In this document: piece by piece, positions 1 to 6,817 of the stretch
Position numbering within the stretch: position 1 is the first letter of the stretch
Layout: each line of letters starts with the position of its first letter
Assembly: GCA_034370385.1 (NCBI GenBank)
Contig: JAXMKZ010000007.1
Location: 1 to 32,064, forward strand
Source of the DNA: Coriobacteriia bacterium
GTDB lineage: Bacteria; Actinomycetota; Coriobacteriia; Anaerosomatales; PHET01
Direction: 5' to 3'
Length of the DNA: 32,064 bases
Notes under the pieces: generated by a model
Seen by the model: the letters and a program-made list of their open reading frames with translations, nothing else
The model's database searches: none
What the model was told of the DNA's origin: nothing
Translations under genes and position numbers: made by a program

Positions 1-1
1 G

Positions 2-109
2 GATGTCCGGGTTCTGACGGAAGAGGGTGAGATGCTAAGGCACCTCACCCTCGATCCGACCAAGAACTATCAGGCCATCGGTCGTGCCGATGTGTCCACG
101 ATGTCGTGA
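2..109 (+). CDS. Transposase, C-terminal fragment (partial, 35 codons)
   Basis: An open frame runs from the first bases to a TGA at 107-109. It contains the segment VRVLTEEGE, then LRHLTLDPTKNYQ, which resembles the extreme C-terminus of IS481-type DDE transposases of actinobacteria. Known: such enzymes carry an rve integrase domain and cut the IS ends. Only the last 35 residues lie here, so no catalytic residues can be checked. The short tail after NYQ is poorly conserved in the family. The frame is cut only by the window edge, so it may be intact outside. Confidence 0.55.
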   Translation, partial: DVRVLTEEGEMLRHLTLDPTKNYQAIGRADVSTMS

Positions 110-138
110 CACATCTGTCCACGATGTCCTGAGACATC
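93..138. repeat. Tandem 23-bp repeat at the IS end
   Basis: Two adjacent 23-bp units, 93-115 and 116-138, begin TGTCCACGATGTC and differ at only two positions. Each is itself an imperfect inverted repeat; in the second, GATGTC and GACATC are separated by four bases. Paired subterminal repeats are typical transposase-binding sites. The hairpin also lies directly downstream of the tRNA-Pro 3' end, where it could act as a processing or termination structure. Confidence 0.65.
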
Positions 139-142
139 ACAC

Positions 143-219
<77 letters not shown>

Positions 220-247
220 AAACGCCGCCCTTAAGCGGCAAGGCGAT

Positions 248-276
248 AGTCTACGACGACCATTGGTTTGCTTCAA
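248..276 (-). promoter_or_regulatory. Sigma70-type promoter of tRNA-Pro
   Basis: On the minus strand a -35 box TTGAAG (271-276) and a -10 box TAGACT (248-253) are separated by 17 bp. The predicted start lies about 20 nt before the mature tRNA 5' end, a normal distance for a tRNA precursor. Confidence 0.6.
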
Positions 277-405
277 GTGGGACGCTATTCCGCGAGGACG
301 AGTCGCCTTGGATACCCCACTCCCCATGCGCGATGACCGCTTGCCCTTTCATGCTGACCTTTCGTCGCGCGAGAGGTCAAGCGCGCCCCTAGTGCGGCCG
401 ATGCA

Positions 406-411
406 TATTAT
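406..411 (+). promoter_or_regulatory. Candidate -10 box for the cytochrome gene pair
   Basis: TATTAT lies in a short AT-rich patch in an otherwise GC-rich intergenic region, 53 bp before the cytochrome start codon. No convincing -35 box is seen at the usual spacing, so this is only a candidate. The rest of the 220-464 intergenic stretch shows nothing beyond the tRNA promoter and this patch. Confidence 0.3.
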
Positions 412-464
412 GTTCGGGCAGCCACCATTTTGTTCGCGCTGCCCCCGTTCAGGGGAGGAAACCT

Positions 465-1313
465 ATGCACGACACAAAACGCGCCACGAGCGGGGTCTCG
501 CGACGCGCCTTCATCACCGGGGCGGGCGTGATGCTCGGAGCTGTTGTCGCTCCTGCGGTGATTCGGACGACTGAAGCATCCGCTGCCGCCCCGAAAGCTC
601 TCCCGTGGGCGTACACGCCGCAGGATCCCGACAAGCTCGCAAGGCGCGCCTACGAAGTCTTCTTCCAGTCCGGATGTTCAGAGGCGACCGCCTGGCCGCT
701 CATCGAAGCACTCGCTGCGGACACCAGCAACCCAGATCGTGAACTATGGGCGAGCATCCCGAAGAACGTGTTCGCCTACGGAGGTGCTGGCCTCAACGCC
801 TGGGGCACGGTATGCGGGACCCTCAACGGGTCGTCAGCCATCTTGAGCATGTGCGGTGGTCCGGCGACCATTATCGACGCGAACATGCGCTACTACGCTG
901 AGACGCCGCTCCCCACGAATCGTATCGACAACGCGTACCGCAGCGGCTGGCGACCGGTGAGTGGTCCCGCCCCCAAAATGAACGCGCCAACGACCACAGG
1001 ACACACTCAGCTCTGCCACGCATCGATCTCGGTGTGGACCACGATGACGGGGACGACCTTCAGCAGCGCGGAGCGCAAGGATCGGTGCGCCAAGGCTTCC
1101 CACGACCTCATGCGCAACACGGTCGTCCTTCTGAACCGGTGGGCCGCGGGCGAAGTGATACCCGCGCTGGTCCTGAGCGACGCCGAGAAGGCCTGCTCCC
1201 CTTGCCACTCCGGCAACGCGAAGGGCCGCATGGACTGCGACTCATGTCACGACGAAACCGCGACATCTGACGGCAGTGCGACCCTTGACGGCCACTCTGT
1301 GACGGCCTGGTGA
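465..1313 (+). CDS. Split-Soret-type cytochrome c, Tat-exported
   Basis: The 282-residue protein starts at an ATG preceded by AGGGGAGGAAAC. Its N-terminus has a twin-arginine signal (SRRAFITGAGVMLG, then a hydrophobic stretch ending near ASA), so it is probably exported folded. Two heme c motifs sit near the C-terminus, CSPCH at about 244-248 and CDSCH at about 258-262. Upstream are spaced cysteines (SGCSEATAW, GTVCGTLNG, SMCGG) of the kind seen in the C_GCAxxG_C_C family, to which split-Soret cytochromes belong. Known: the Desulfovibrio protein binds two stacked hemes per subunit; its physiological partner is unclear. Here the family resemblance is by motif and size. The gene overlaps the next one by a base, suggesting a two-protein extracytoplasmic redox unit. 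Confidence 0.8.
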   Translation: MHDTKRATSGVSRRAFITGAGVMLGAVVAPAVIRTTEASAAAPKALPWAYTPQDPDKLARRAYEVFFQSGCSEATAWPLIEALAADTSNPDRELWASIPKNVFAYGGAGLNAWGTVCGTLNGSSAILSMCGGPATIIDANMRYYAETPLPTNRIDNAYRSGWRPVSGPAPKMNAPTTTGHTQLCHASISVWTTMTGTTFSSAERKDRCAKASHDLMRNTVVLLNRWAAGEVIPALVLSDAEKACSPCHSGNAKGRMDCDSCHDETATSDGSATLDGHSVTAW

Positions 1314-2308
1314 TGACGATGACCTCGAAGAAGGCACTCACCATACTGGTTCTGGTCGCCGTCGCTGCTCTGGTCTCCGGGCTGCTCGCAACCAGTGCCC
1401 ATTCCGCCAGCTCGTACACGTACCGCTGCGATCGGTGTCACAGCGCCACGGGTGCGTTCTGCTTGATTGTCGCCGAATCTGGATCCACCGCTGACACCGT
1501 CACCTATGACGTGAGCGTCGCTCAGGGTCAAGGCGCGTGGGCGGTCTTCGATAACACCCGGCGTGTCGCGGGAGCCAAGAGCGCGTCGGGTTCCTTCACC
1601 GTACGTCGTGGCCGCCCGTACGACGTGATCGCCGTCGGTCCGCTGCTCTCGGTCGGGCACGTCAAGACCCGCGTCAGCCCGCCGGCCACACTCGCGACCG
1701 GCGTGTCAACGGCAACCCCCGATGCGATCGCGCCGACAACCATCTCCGATGTCCGCGCCGTCTACGGGGGACCGGCCACCATCGCGCTCACCGCCGAGGA
1801 CAACGGGGGCGGCTGGGGACTCGGCTACATCTACTACCAGCTGAACGGGCATCCCATCCGCATGACTACGCTTCTGCCCGGCCAGAGGAGCCACCGAGTC
1901 GAGCTACCGACGCTACCGTTGCCTGCAACCGGACGCAAGACGTACGAACTCACCTACTGGTCCCAGGACAACTACGGAAACGTCGAGGCGCAACGTAGTG
2001 CGACGTTCGTCATCGGGCGACCCACCGTGACCATCAAGCCTTCTGCCTCGACGGCTCGTGTGGGTTCTGCGCTGACGCTGAGCGGTGTGTTAGACCCTGG
2101 GGTCGCGGGCACCACGATCCAAGTGCTGGTCAAGAAGCCCGGGGCGACGCGTTTCGTGCCCCTCGCATCGGCGAAGACCTCAGCCGATCCGAGCGTGCCT
2201 TCAAAGTCACGTTGGAGCGTGTCCACGAAGGCCCTGCGGGGAACCACCCAGTACTACGCGATCAGCGGCACCGCAAAGTCCGCGGTGACCAAGGTCGTGG
2301 GACGCTAA
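1313..2308 (+). CDS. Secreted protein with one CxxCH motif and Ig-like domains
   Basis: The ATG start overlaps the cytochrome stop codon (TGATG), so translation is probably coupled; no separate Shine-Dalgarno is visible. The 331-residue product has a basic N-terminus and a hydrophobic signal (about residues 9-30) ending near SAHSA. It has a single heme-type motif CDRCH at about 39-43, directly after the predicted cleavage site. A variable region is followed by an Ig/fibronectin-like domain (about 145-240, with APTTISDV and ALTAEDNGGGW) and a second beta-rich domain (about 245-331, starting VTIKPSAST). There is no LPxTG or transmembrane anchor. I do not recognise a characterised homologue. A surface-exposed heme protein interacting with the split-Soret cytochrome is inference; CxxCH could instead bind metal. 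Confidence 0.6.
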   Translation: MTMTSKKALTILVLVAVAALVSGLLATSAHSASSYTYRCDRCHSATGAFCLIVAESGSTADTVTYDVSVAQGQGAWAVFDNTRRVAGAKSASGSFTVRRGRPYDVIAVGPLLSVGHVKTRVSPPATLATGVSTATPDAIAPTTISDVRAVYGGPATIALTAEDNGGGWGLGYIYYQLNGHPIRMTTLLPGQRSHRVELPTLPLPATGRKTYELTYWSQDNYGNVEAQRSATFVIGRPTVTIKPSASTARVGSALTLSGVLDPGVAGTTIQVLVKKPGATRFVPLASAKTSADPSVPSKSRWSVSTKALRGTTQYYAISGTAKSAVTKVVGR

Positions 2309-2338
2309 CCGACCCGAGACACCACAGTGATCGTCATC

Positions 2339-2366
2339 GGAGGCCCGGGCAATCGCTCGGGCCTCC
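2339..2366. terminator. Hairpin between convergent genes, probably bidirectional
   Basis: GGAGGCCCG and CGGGCCTCC form a perfect 9-bp inverted repeat with a 10-nt loop. It lies 31 bp after the stop of the CxxCH protein gene and 3 bp after the stop of the opposing DUF190 gene. Neither side has a clear T-run, so termination may be weak or factor-assisted. Confidence 0.6.
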
Positions 2367-2369
2367 GCT

Positions 2370-2732
2370 TCATCCCTGCGAGCCGCCTGACTCAGGTTCG
2401 CCCGCATAAAAGACCACGCTCACGTCCTCAAGAGTGATGATGCCGCTGGGAATCATGGCCGACCACACCTCCGCCAGCGCAGCGATGCGCGGCACATCGT
2501 CGATGACGACGACCATGACCGGGCAGTCGGTCGACATGCGAAGACCGTGTTTGGCCACATCGCGACTCGCGGCACCGAAACCCACCATGCCGCGCAAAGC
2601 GGTCGCACCTGCGCAGCCCTGGATTCGCGCCTGCTCGACGAGCGCTTGATAGAGCGGACGGTCCTCGTAGGTCTCGTCTTCTCCGACGTAGGCGGCAAGC
2701 CGCTTGGACGCCCCTGCAAGACTCCTGGTCAT
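2370..2732 (-). CDS. DUF190 family protein
   Basis: The ATG at 2732 is preceded by AAGGAG eight bases upstream and overlaps the coaBC stop as ATGA, which decides this start over a longer in-frame one. The 120-residue product has the DUF190 pattern: an N-terminal RLAAYVGEDE, the segment PLYQALVEQAR, then GCAGATALRGMVGFG, and a central DCPVMVVVIDD. Known: DUF190 proteins are small PII-like ferredoxin-fold proteins, often near crcB fluoride channels, with no settled function. Here the partner is coaBC and no crcB is present. A nucleotide- or ion-sensing role is inference only. Confidence 0.8.
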   Translation of the reverse strand: MTRSLAGASKRLAAYVGEDETYEDRPLYQALVEQARIQGCAGATALRGMVGFGAASRDVAKHGLRMSTDCPVMVVVIDDVPRIAALAEVWSAMIPSGIITLEDVSVVFYAGEPESGGSQG

Positions 2733-3958
2733 TCGCCAACTCCTTTCCGGCGCTCGCTCGCCTCTCGGGCGGACGGCGCGATACGATCCCACAGCGCGCG
2801 CGCAAGCGCCCGCTTCGACATGACAGGCAACTCTTCAGAACCGGATGCGTCTACGAGCCAGACCCGGTTGTGGTCACTGGCAAACCCCATCACCGGGTCG
2901 GACACGTCGTTGGCGACCACGAGATCGAGCGACTTGGCAGCGAGCTTGCCGCGCGCGCTCGCCACGGGGTCTCCCGTCTCAGCCGCAAAGCCCACCAGCA
3001 ATCGCCCTTCCTTGCGAACACCGAGAGCGGCGAGTATGTCCGGATTTCGCTCGAGTTCGACGACGAGGGGCGCTTCATCTTTGTGCTGCTTCACGCTCGA
3101 GCGCACGGCGGGGCGAAAGTCCGAGATCGCGGCACTCGCCACGACCACATCGCACGATTCGAAGGCGTCGTCGACCGCGGCAGCCATCTCGAGCGCCGTG
3201 GTGACCCGGACGGTCGAGACGTTGAAGGGATCGGGCAGCACGGTCGGGCCGCTCACCAGCACGACATCGGCCCCGCGCCGTGCTGCCTCTTCGGCGATGG
3301 CGAAGCCGGTCTTGCCGCTGGATGCGTTGCCGATGAAGCGCACGGGGTCGATGGCCTCGCGAGTGGGGCCGGCGGTCACAAGCACGCGCACGCCTCGAAT
3401 ATCCCGCGCGCGATGCGCCTCGGCCAGAATCGCCTCGGTGATCACCGATAGCGCCGCCAGCCTGCCCTCCCCCACGTCGCCACAGGCAAGCTCGCCGCTC
3501 TCCGGCTCGATCACGACGACGCCGCGCGCGCGGAGCGCCTCGACATTGGCCTGCGTCACCGGGTTGCGCCACATGTGCACGTTCATCGCCGGCGCCACCA
3601 CAAGCGGCGCCTCCGTAGCCAGCGCAACGGTCGTGAGCAGATCGTCGGCGCGCCCCATGGCGAACTTCGCCATCACGTTTGCGGTAGCGGGGACGACGGC
3701 GAACACGTCCGCCTCCTCGGCGAGCGAGGTGTGGTGCACCCGCGCCGCGGGCTCGTCCCACAGCGAGACCCCAACCGGCTCTCCGGTGAGTGCGCGAAAC
3801 GTCGTCGGGCCGACGAAGCGCGTCGCGTTCTCGGTCATGACGACCTTCACCCGACAGCCGGCGCGCATGAGTTCTCGCACCAACTCGCATGCTTTGTACG
3901 CAGCGATGCAGCCGGTGACGCCGACTACAACGGTGGGTGTTGTGGTTCTTTGGGTCAT
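2729..3958 (-). CDS. coaBC: Bifunctional phosphopantothenoylcysteine decarboxylase / phosphopantothenate-cysteine ligase
   Basis: The 409-residue cytoplasmic protein carries out two consecutive steps of coenzyme A synthesis. The CoaC flavoprotein half (about 1-185) has the N-terminal GVTGCIAAYKA, the PAMNVHMW motif and the active-site loop ELACGDVGEGRL with its cysteine. The CoaB half (about 190-400) has VTAGPTREAIDPVRFIGN, SSGKTGFAIA and a KQHKDEAP lysine region, followed by ERNPDIL. The start is the ATG at 3958; a longer frame upstream lacks family similarity. No Shine-Dalgarno precedes it, but a -10-like box ends 6 nt before the ATG, suggesting a leaderless message. In many actinobacteria coaBC follows rpoZ; here it lies about 15 kb away from rpoZ. 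Confidence 0.93.
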   Translation of the reverse strand: MTQRTTTPTVVVGVTGCIAAYKACELVRELMRAGCRVKVVMTENATRFVGPTTFRALTGEPVGVSLWDEPAARVHHTSLAEEADVFAVVPATANVMAKFAMGRADDLLTTVALATEAPLVVAPAMNVHMWRNPVTQANVEALRARGVVVIEPESGELACGDVGEGRLAALSVITEAILAEAHRARDIRGVRVLVTAGPTREAIDPVRFIGNASSGKTGFAIAEEAARRGADVVLVSGPTVLPDPFNVSTVRVTTALEMAAAVDDAFESCDVVVASAAISDFRPAVRSSVKQHKDEAPLVVELERNPDILAALGVRKEGRLLVGFAAETGDPVASARGKLAAKSLDLVVANDVSDPVMGFASDHNRVWLVDASGSEELPVMSKRALARALWDRIAPSAREASERRKGVGE

Positions 3959-3964
3959 AGACCA

Positions 3965-3973
3965 AGTATCGCA
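3965..3973 (-). promoter_or_regulatory. Extended -10 promoter candidate for coaBC (leaderless)
   Basis: On the minus strand TGCGATACT fits an extended -10 (TGn followed by GATACT) and ends 6 nt before the coaBC ATG. Transcription would therefore start at or next to the start codon. The absence of a Shine-Dalgarno sequence supports this. No -35 box is apparent. Confidence 0.4.
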
Positions 3974-4091
3974 TGCTTTCGGCGCGTCTTCGCGGCGCGT
4001 GTCGGGAACAATACCCCTTGTGCCGCGCGCACAACACCACACGCCCGCTTCGACCACTGCGACGACCCGATCGCTCACGAGAGGACCGACC

Positions 4092-5936
4092 ATGTCCCAA
4101 ACAGCGCCCTACGGGCGCGAGGTGCGCATCCGCATCGGAGGACCCGCCGGGTTCGGCATCAAGGCGGCGGGCCAGTCGCTGGCACGTGTGTTCGCACAGG
4201 CCGGCTACCGCACCTTCGATCTCACTGAGTACCCGTCGCTTATCAAGGGCGGGCACAACACCTACCACCTGCGCGTGAGCGCCGACCCCATCACGAGCCA
4301 CGTGATGGCCACCGATATCCTGGTGGCGCTTGACCGCCCCACTGCCCGGCTCCACATCCGCGAACTCACCCCGGGTGGTGCCCTCATCTACGACCCGAAG
4401 GACTTCGAACCGGATGCGGATGCCGACCTAGGCGGTCGCGACGACGTGTGTCTCGTGCCGGTTCCGCTCACCCGAATCGTTGATGACGCCGGCGGCATCA
4501 AGATCATGCGCAACGTCGCCGCGCTAGGTGCGACCCTGGGACACATGGGCATGGCACTCGACGGGCTCGAGTCCTCTATCCGAGCGCAGTTCGCGCACAA
4601 AGCACCCGAGATCGCCGCGCAGAACATCGCCATCGCCCAGGCAGGACTCGAGCACGCCCAGGGTGCCCCCTGTGCTTTCCCGTTCGCCCTTCCCGCTGCC
4701 GAGCAGGCAGGCGACTTGGTGCTCGCCGATGGAAACGAAGCCTTCGGTCTCGGAGCGCTCGCAGCCGGCGTGGGCTTCTACGCCGCGTATCCGATGACTC
4801 CCGCCTCGTCGCTACTCCACTTCATGGCTAAGCACGGCGACGCAGCCGGTGTGGTCGTCAAGCATACCGAGGACGAGATCGCTGCGATGAACATGGTTCT
4901 TGGCAGCGCGTTCGGCGGCACGCGTTCGATGTGCGCTACCGCGGGCGGCGGCTTCTCTCTGATGGTCGAAGCGTTCGGTTTCGCCGGAGTCAGTGAGACC
5001 GCCTGCGTCGTCGGCCTGTTCACCCGACCCGGACCTGCGACCGGTCTGCCCACGTGGACCGAGCAAAGCGACCTGCGCTTCGCCCTGCACGCTTCTCAGG
5101 GCGAGTTCCCGAGGGTCGTGCTGGCTCCGGGCGACCACGCTGAGGCGTTCGAGTACACCTGGCGCGCTTTCAATCTGGCTGACGAACTGCAGACTCCCGT
5201 GATCCTGCTCGGCGACTCATACCTGTCGGATAACCGCGCGACCAGCGAGCGTTTTGACGTGGAGGCCGTCGAGATCCGTCGTGGCAAGCTCGTGGCCGAG
5301 GGCGACGTCCAGGACCACCCCGATGCGCTCGCCGGCGACGGCCGCTACGCGCGCTACAAGGTCACCGAGGATGGTGTGAGCGTGCGTGCGCTCCCGGGCG
5401 TGGAGGGCGCGATCCAGGTCGTCAACTCCTACGAGCACGACGAGTTCGGCTACGGCGCTCAAGCCGAGGAGGCCTCCATCCGCGTCGCCCAGAACGAGAA
5501 GCGCCTGCGCAAGCTGGACCTTGCGGCGTCGATGGTCCCGCCTCCGAATCGATTCGGCCCCGACGACGCCGAGATCTCGCTCGTCTTCTTCGGCTCCACG
5601 AAGATGCCGGCGCTCCAGGCGCTGCAATGGCTTCATGCCGAGGGACACGCGGTGAACGCCATTCAGGTCACCACCCTGTGGCCGTTCCCCGCGATCGAGG
5701 TCTGCCGCTTCCTGTGTGATGCGAAGATCAACCTCATCATCGAGGGCAACGCCACCGGGCAGCTCGAGGGCCTTATCCGTGAGCAGTGTCTCCATGCCGT
5801 GCATCACCGACTACGTCGCTACGACGGCCGCCCGTTCTCGCCGGAGCTCATCTACGCCACCGTGAAGCAGCTGCTTGGCGAACCGGTCGAGCTCAACGCC
5901 GCCGGTGCGCTCGTTGCGAAGGAGGACTTCAACTGA
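4092..5936 (+). CDS. korA: 2-oxoacid:ferredoxin oxidoreductase, fused gamma-alpha subunit
   Basis: The 614-residue protein begins at an ATG preceded by GAGAGGA. A longer open frame to the left is non-coding shadow over coaBC. Residues about 10-190 are the gamma domain (RIGGPAGFGIKAAG, EYPSLIKGGHNTYHLRV). Residues about 205-400 are the alpha pyrimidine-type domain (ADGNEAFGLGALAAGV, AYPMTPASSLLHFM, VVVKHTEDEIAAMNMVLG), followed by transketolase-C-like parts. This order is typical of KorA-type enzymes that oxidatively decarboxylate 2-oxoglutarate or related 2-oxoacids to acyl-CoA while reducing ferredoxin. Substrate cannot be fixed from sequence. korB follows with a 1-base overlap. No delta (ferredoxin) subunit gene is adjacent, so an external ferredoxin is expected. 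Confidence 0.9.
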   Translation: MSQTAPYGREVRIRIGGPAGFGIKAAGQSLARVFAQAGYRTFDLTEYPSLIKGGHNTYHLRVSADPITSHVMATDILVALDRPTARLHIRELTPGGALIYDPKDFEPDADADLGGRDDVCLVPVPLTRIVDDAGGIKIMRNVAALGATLGHMGMALDGLESSIRAQFAHKAPEIAAQNIAIAQAGLEHAQGAPCAFPFALPAAEQAGDLVLADGNEAFGLGALAAGVGFYAAYPMTPASSLLHFMAKHGDAAGVVVKHTEDEIAAMNMVLGSAFGGTRSMCATAGGGFSLMVEAFGFAGVSETACVVGLFTRPGPATGLPTWTEQSDLRFALHASQGEFPRVVLAPGDHAEAFEYTWRAFNLADELQTPVILLGDSYLSDNRATSERFDVEAVEIRRGKLVAEGDVQDHPDALAGDGRYARYKVTEDGVSVRALPGVEGAIQVVNSYEHDEFGYGAQAEEASIRVAQNEKRLRKLDLAASMVPPPNRFGPDDAEISLVFFGSTKMPALQALQWLHAEGHAVNAIQVTTLWPFPAIEVCRFLCDAKINLIIEGNATGQLEGLIREQCLHAVHHRLRRYDGRPFSPELIYATVKQLLGEPVELNAAGALVAKEDFN

Positions 5937-6817
5937 TGCCTGAAGCCAAGGCGTTCACCAACACGAACAAGCCGACCTGGTGCCCGGGCTGCGGCAATCA
6001 CGGGATGTTTCTCGCGCTCCAACGTGCCCTGGCCGAGCTGGGTTGGGAGAAACGGGAGTTCGCGATGTTCTGGGGCATCGGATGCCACGGCAACGGCGCC
6101 GACTTCTACGATGTGCAGGGGTTTCACGCCCTCCACGGCCGCTCACTGCCGCCTGCATCCGCGTACGCCCTCACCCGCCCCGACCAACACGTCGTCGTCG
6201 AGATGGGCGACGGTGACGGTTACGGCTTGGGCCTCGGGCACTTCGTTCACGCGTGTCGGCGCAACGTCGCGCTCACGGTCATCGCGCACAACAACCAGAT
6301 CTACGGGCTCACCACGGGTCAAGCGTCGCCGACGAGCGACCACCTCATGCCGACCGTCTCAACCCCCCAAGGCGTGTTGGAAGAACCGGTGAACCCCATC
6401 GGCATCGCACTGGCAGAAGGTGCGACTTTCATCGCCCGCGGCTTCGCCGGTGACATCGCGCACCTGACATCGCTCTACATCGAAGCCCTGACGCACGACG
6501 GCTTCGCCCTTGTGGACGTGTTCCAGCCCTGTGTGACCTGGAACAAGATCAACACCTTCGCGTGGTTCAGGGAGCGCGTCTACAAGCTCGAGGAGTCGGA
6601 TTGGGACGCGACTGACAGGGTGAAGGCCTTCGACCTGTCGCTGACCGCGTTTCATGAACTCACGTGCGCTCCCGACACCTGCAAAATGCCCATCGGGGTC
6701 TACTTCCGCGAAACGGGAAAACCCACCTACGGCCAGAGCACGCCCGCATCGGCCGAGCCCGGCTGGAGGCGCGCACTGCACCCGCGCGACGTCTCAGGCA
6801 TCATGGCGAAGTTGTAG
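5936..6817 (+). CDS. korB: 2-oxoacid:ferredoxin oxidoreductase, beta (TPP) subunit
   Basis: The start ATG overlaps the korA stop (TGATG) and has AAGGAGG ten bases upstream. The 293-residue subunit has the N-terminal WCPGCGNHG (C16, C19), GIGCHGNG (about 47-54), and the thiamine diphosphate/Mg signature MGDGDGYGLG (about 90-99) with HNNQIYGLTTGQASPTS about 28 residues later. These are the hallmarks of KorB/PorB-type subunits. It should form the active enzyme with the fused gamma-alpha subunit. The canonical N-terminal cysteines and a further cysteine pair near the C-terminus (CAPDTC) could contribute to cluster binding. The 3' end overlaps the convergent HD-GYP gene by 17 bp, leaving no room for a separate terminator. 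Confidence 0.92.
   Translation: MPEAKAFTNTNKPTWCPGCGNHGMFLALQRALAELGWEKREFAMFWGIGCHGNGADFYDVQGFHALHGRSLPPASAYALTRPDQHVVVEMGDGDGYGLGLGHFVHACRRNVALTVIAHNNQIYGLTTGQASPTSDHLMPTVSTPQGVLEEPVNPIGIALAEGATFIARGFAGDIAHLTSLYIEALTHDGFALVDVFQPCVTWNKINTFAWFRERVYKLEESDWDATDRVKAFDLSLTAFHELTCAPDTCKMPIGVYFRETGKPTYGQSTPASAEPGWRRALHPRDVSGIMAKL

Larger units (their letters stand above)
1..141 (+). mobile_element. Right end of an insertion sequence (IS481-like), truncated by the window edge
   Basis: This segment holds the last codons of a transposase and then a non-coding tail with a tandem repeat, ending two bases before the tRNA-Pro gene. The tail contains short hairpins (GATGTC/GACATC), as expected for IS ends. 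The element extends left beyond the window, so its other end and target duplication cannot be seen. The family call rests on the transposase C-terminus and is from memory. The exact outer boundary at 141 is inferred from where repeat-like sequence stops. Confidence 0.6.

Noticed and set aside
2547-4091. Long plus-strand extension upstream of korA, making a protein of 1129 residues
   Set aside because: It runs antisense through coaBC, is low-complexity (Ser/Thr/Ala/Arg rich) and shows no domain; korA similarity begins at the ATG at 4092 with a good ribosome site.
3075-4355. Minus-strand open frame of 426 residues over coaBC and korA
   Set aside because: Arginine-rich composition typical of a GC-rich frame shadow; it overlaps two clearly coding genes.
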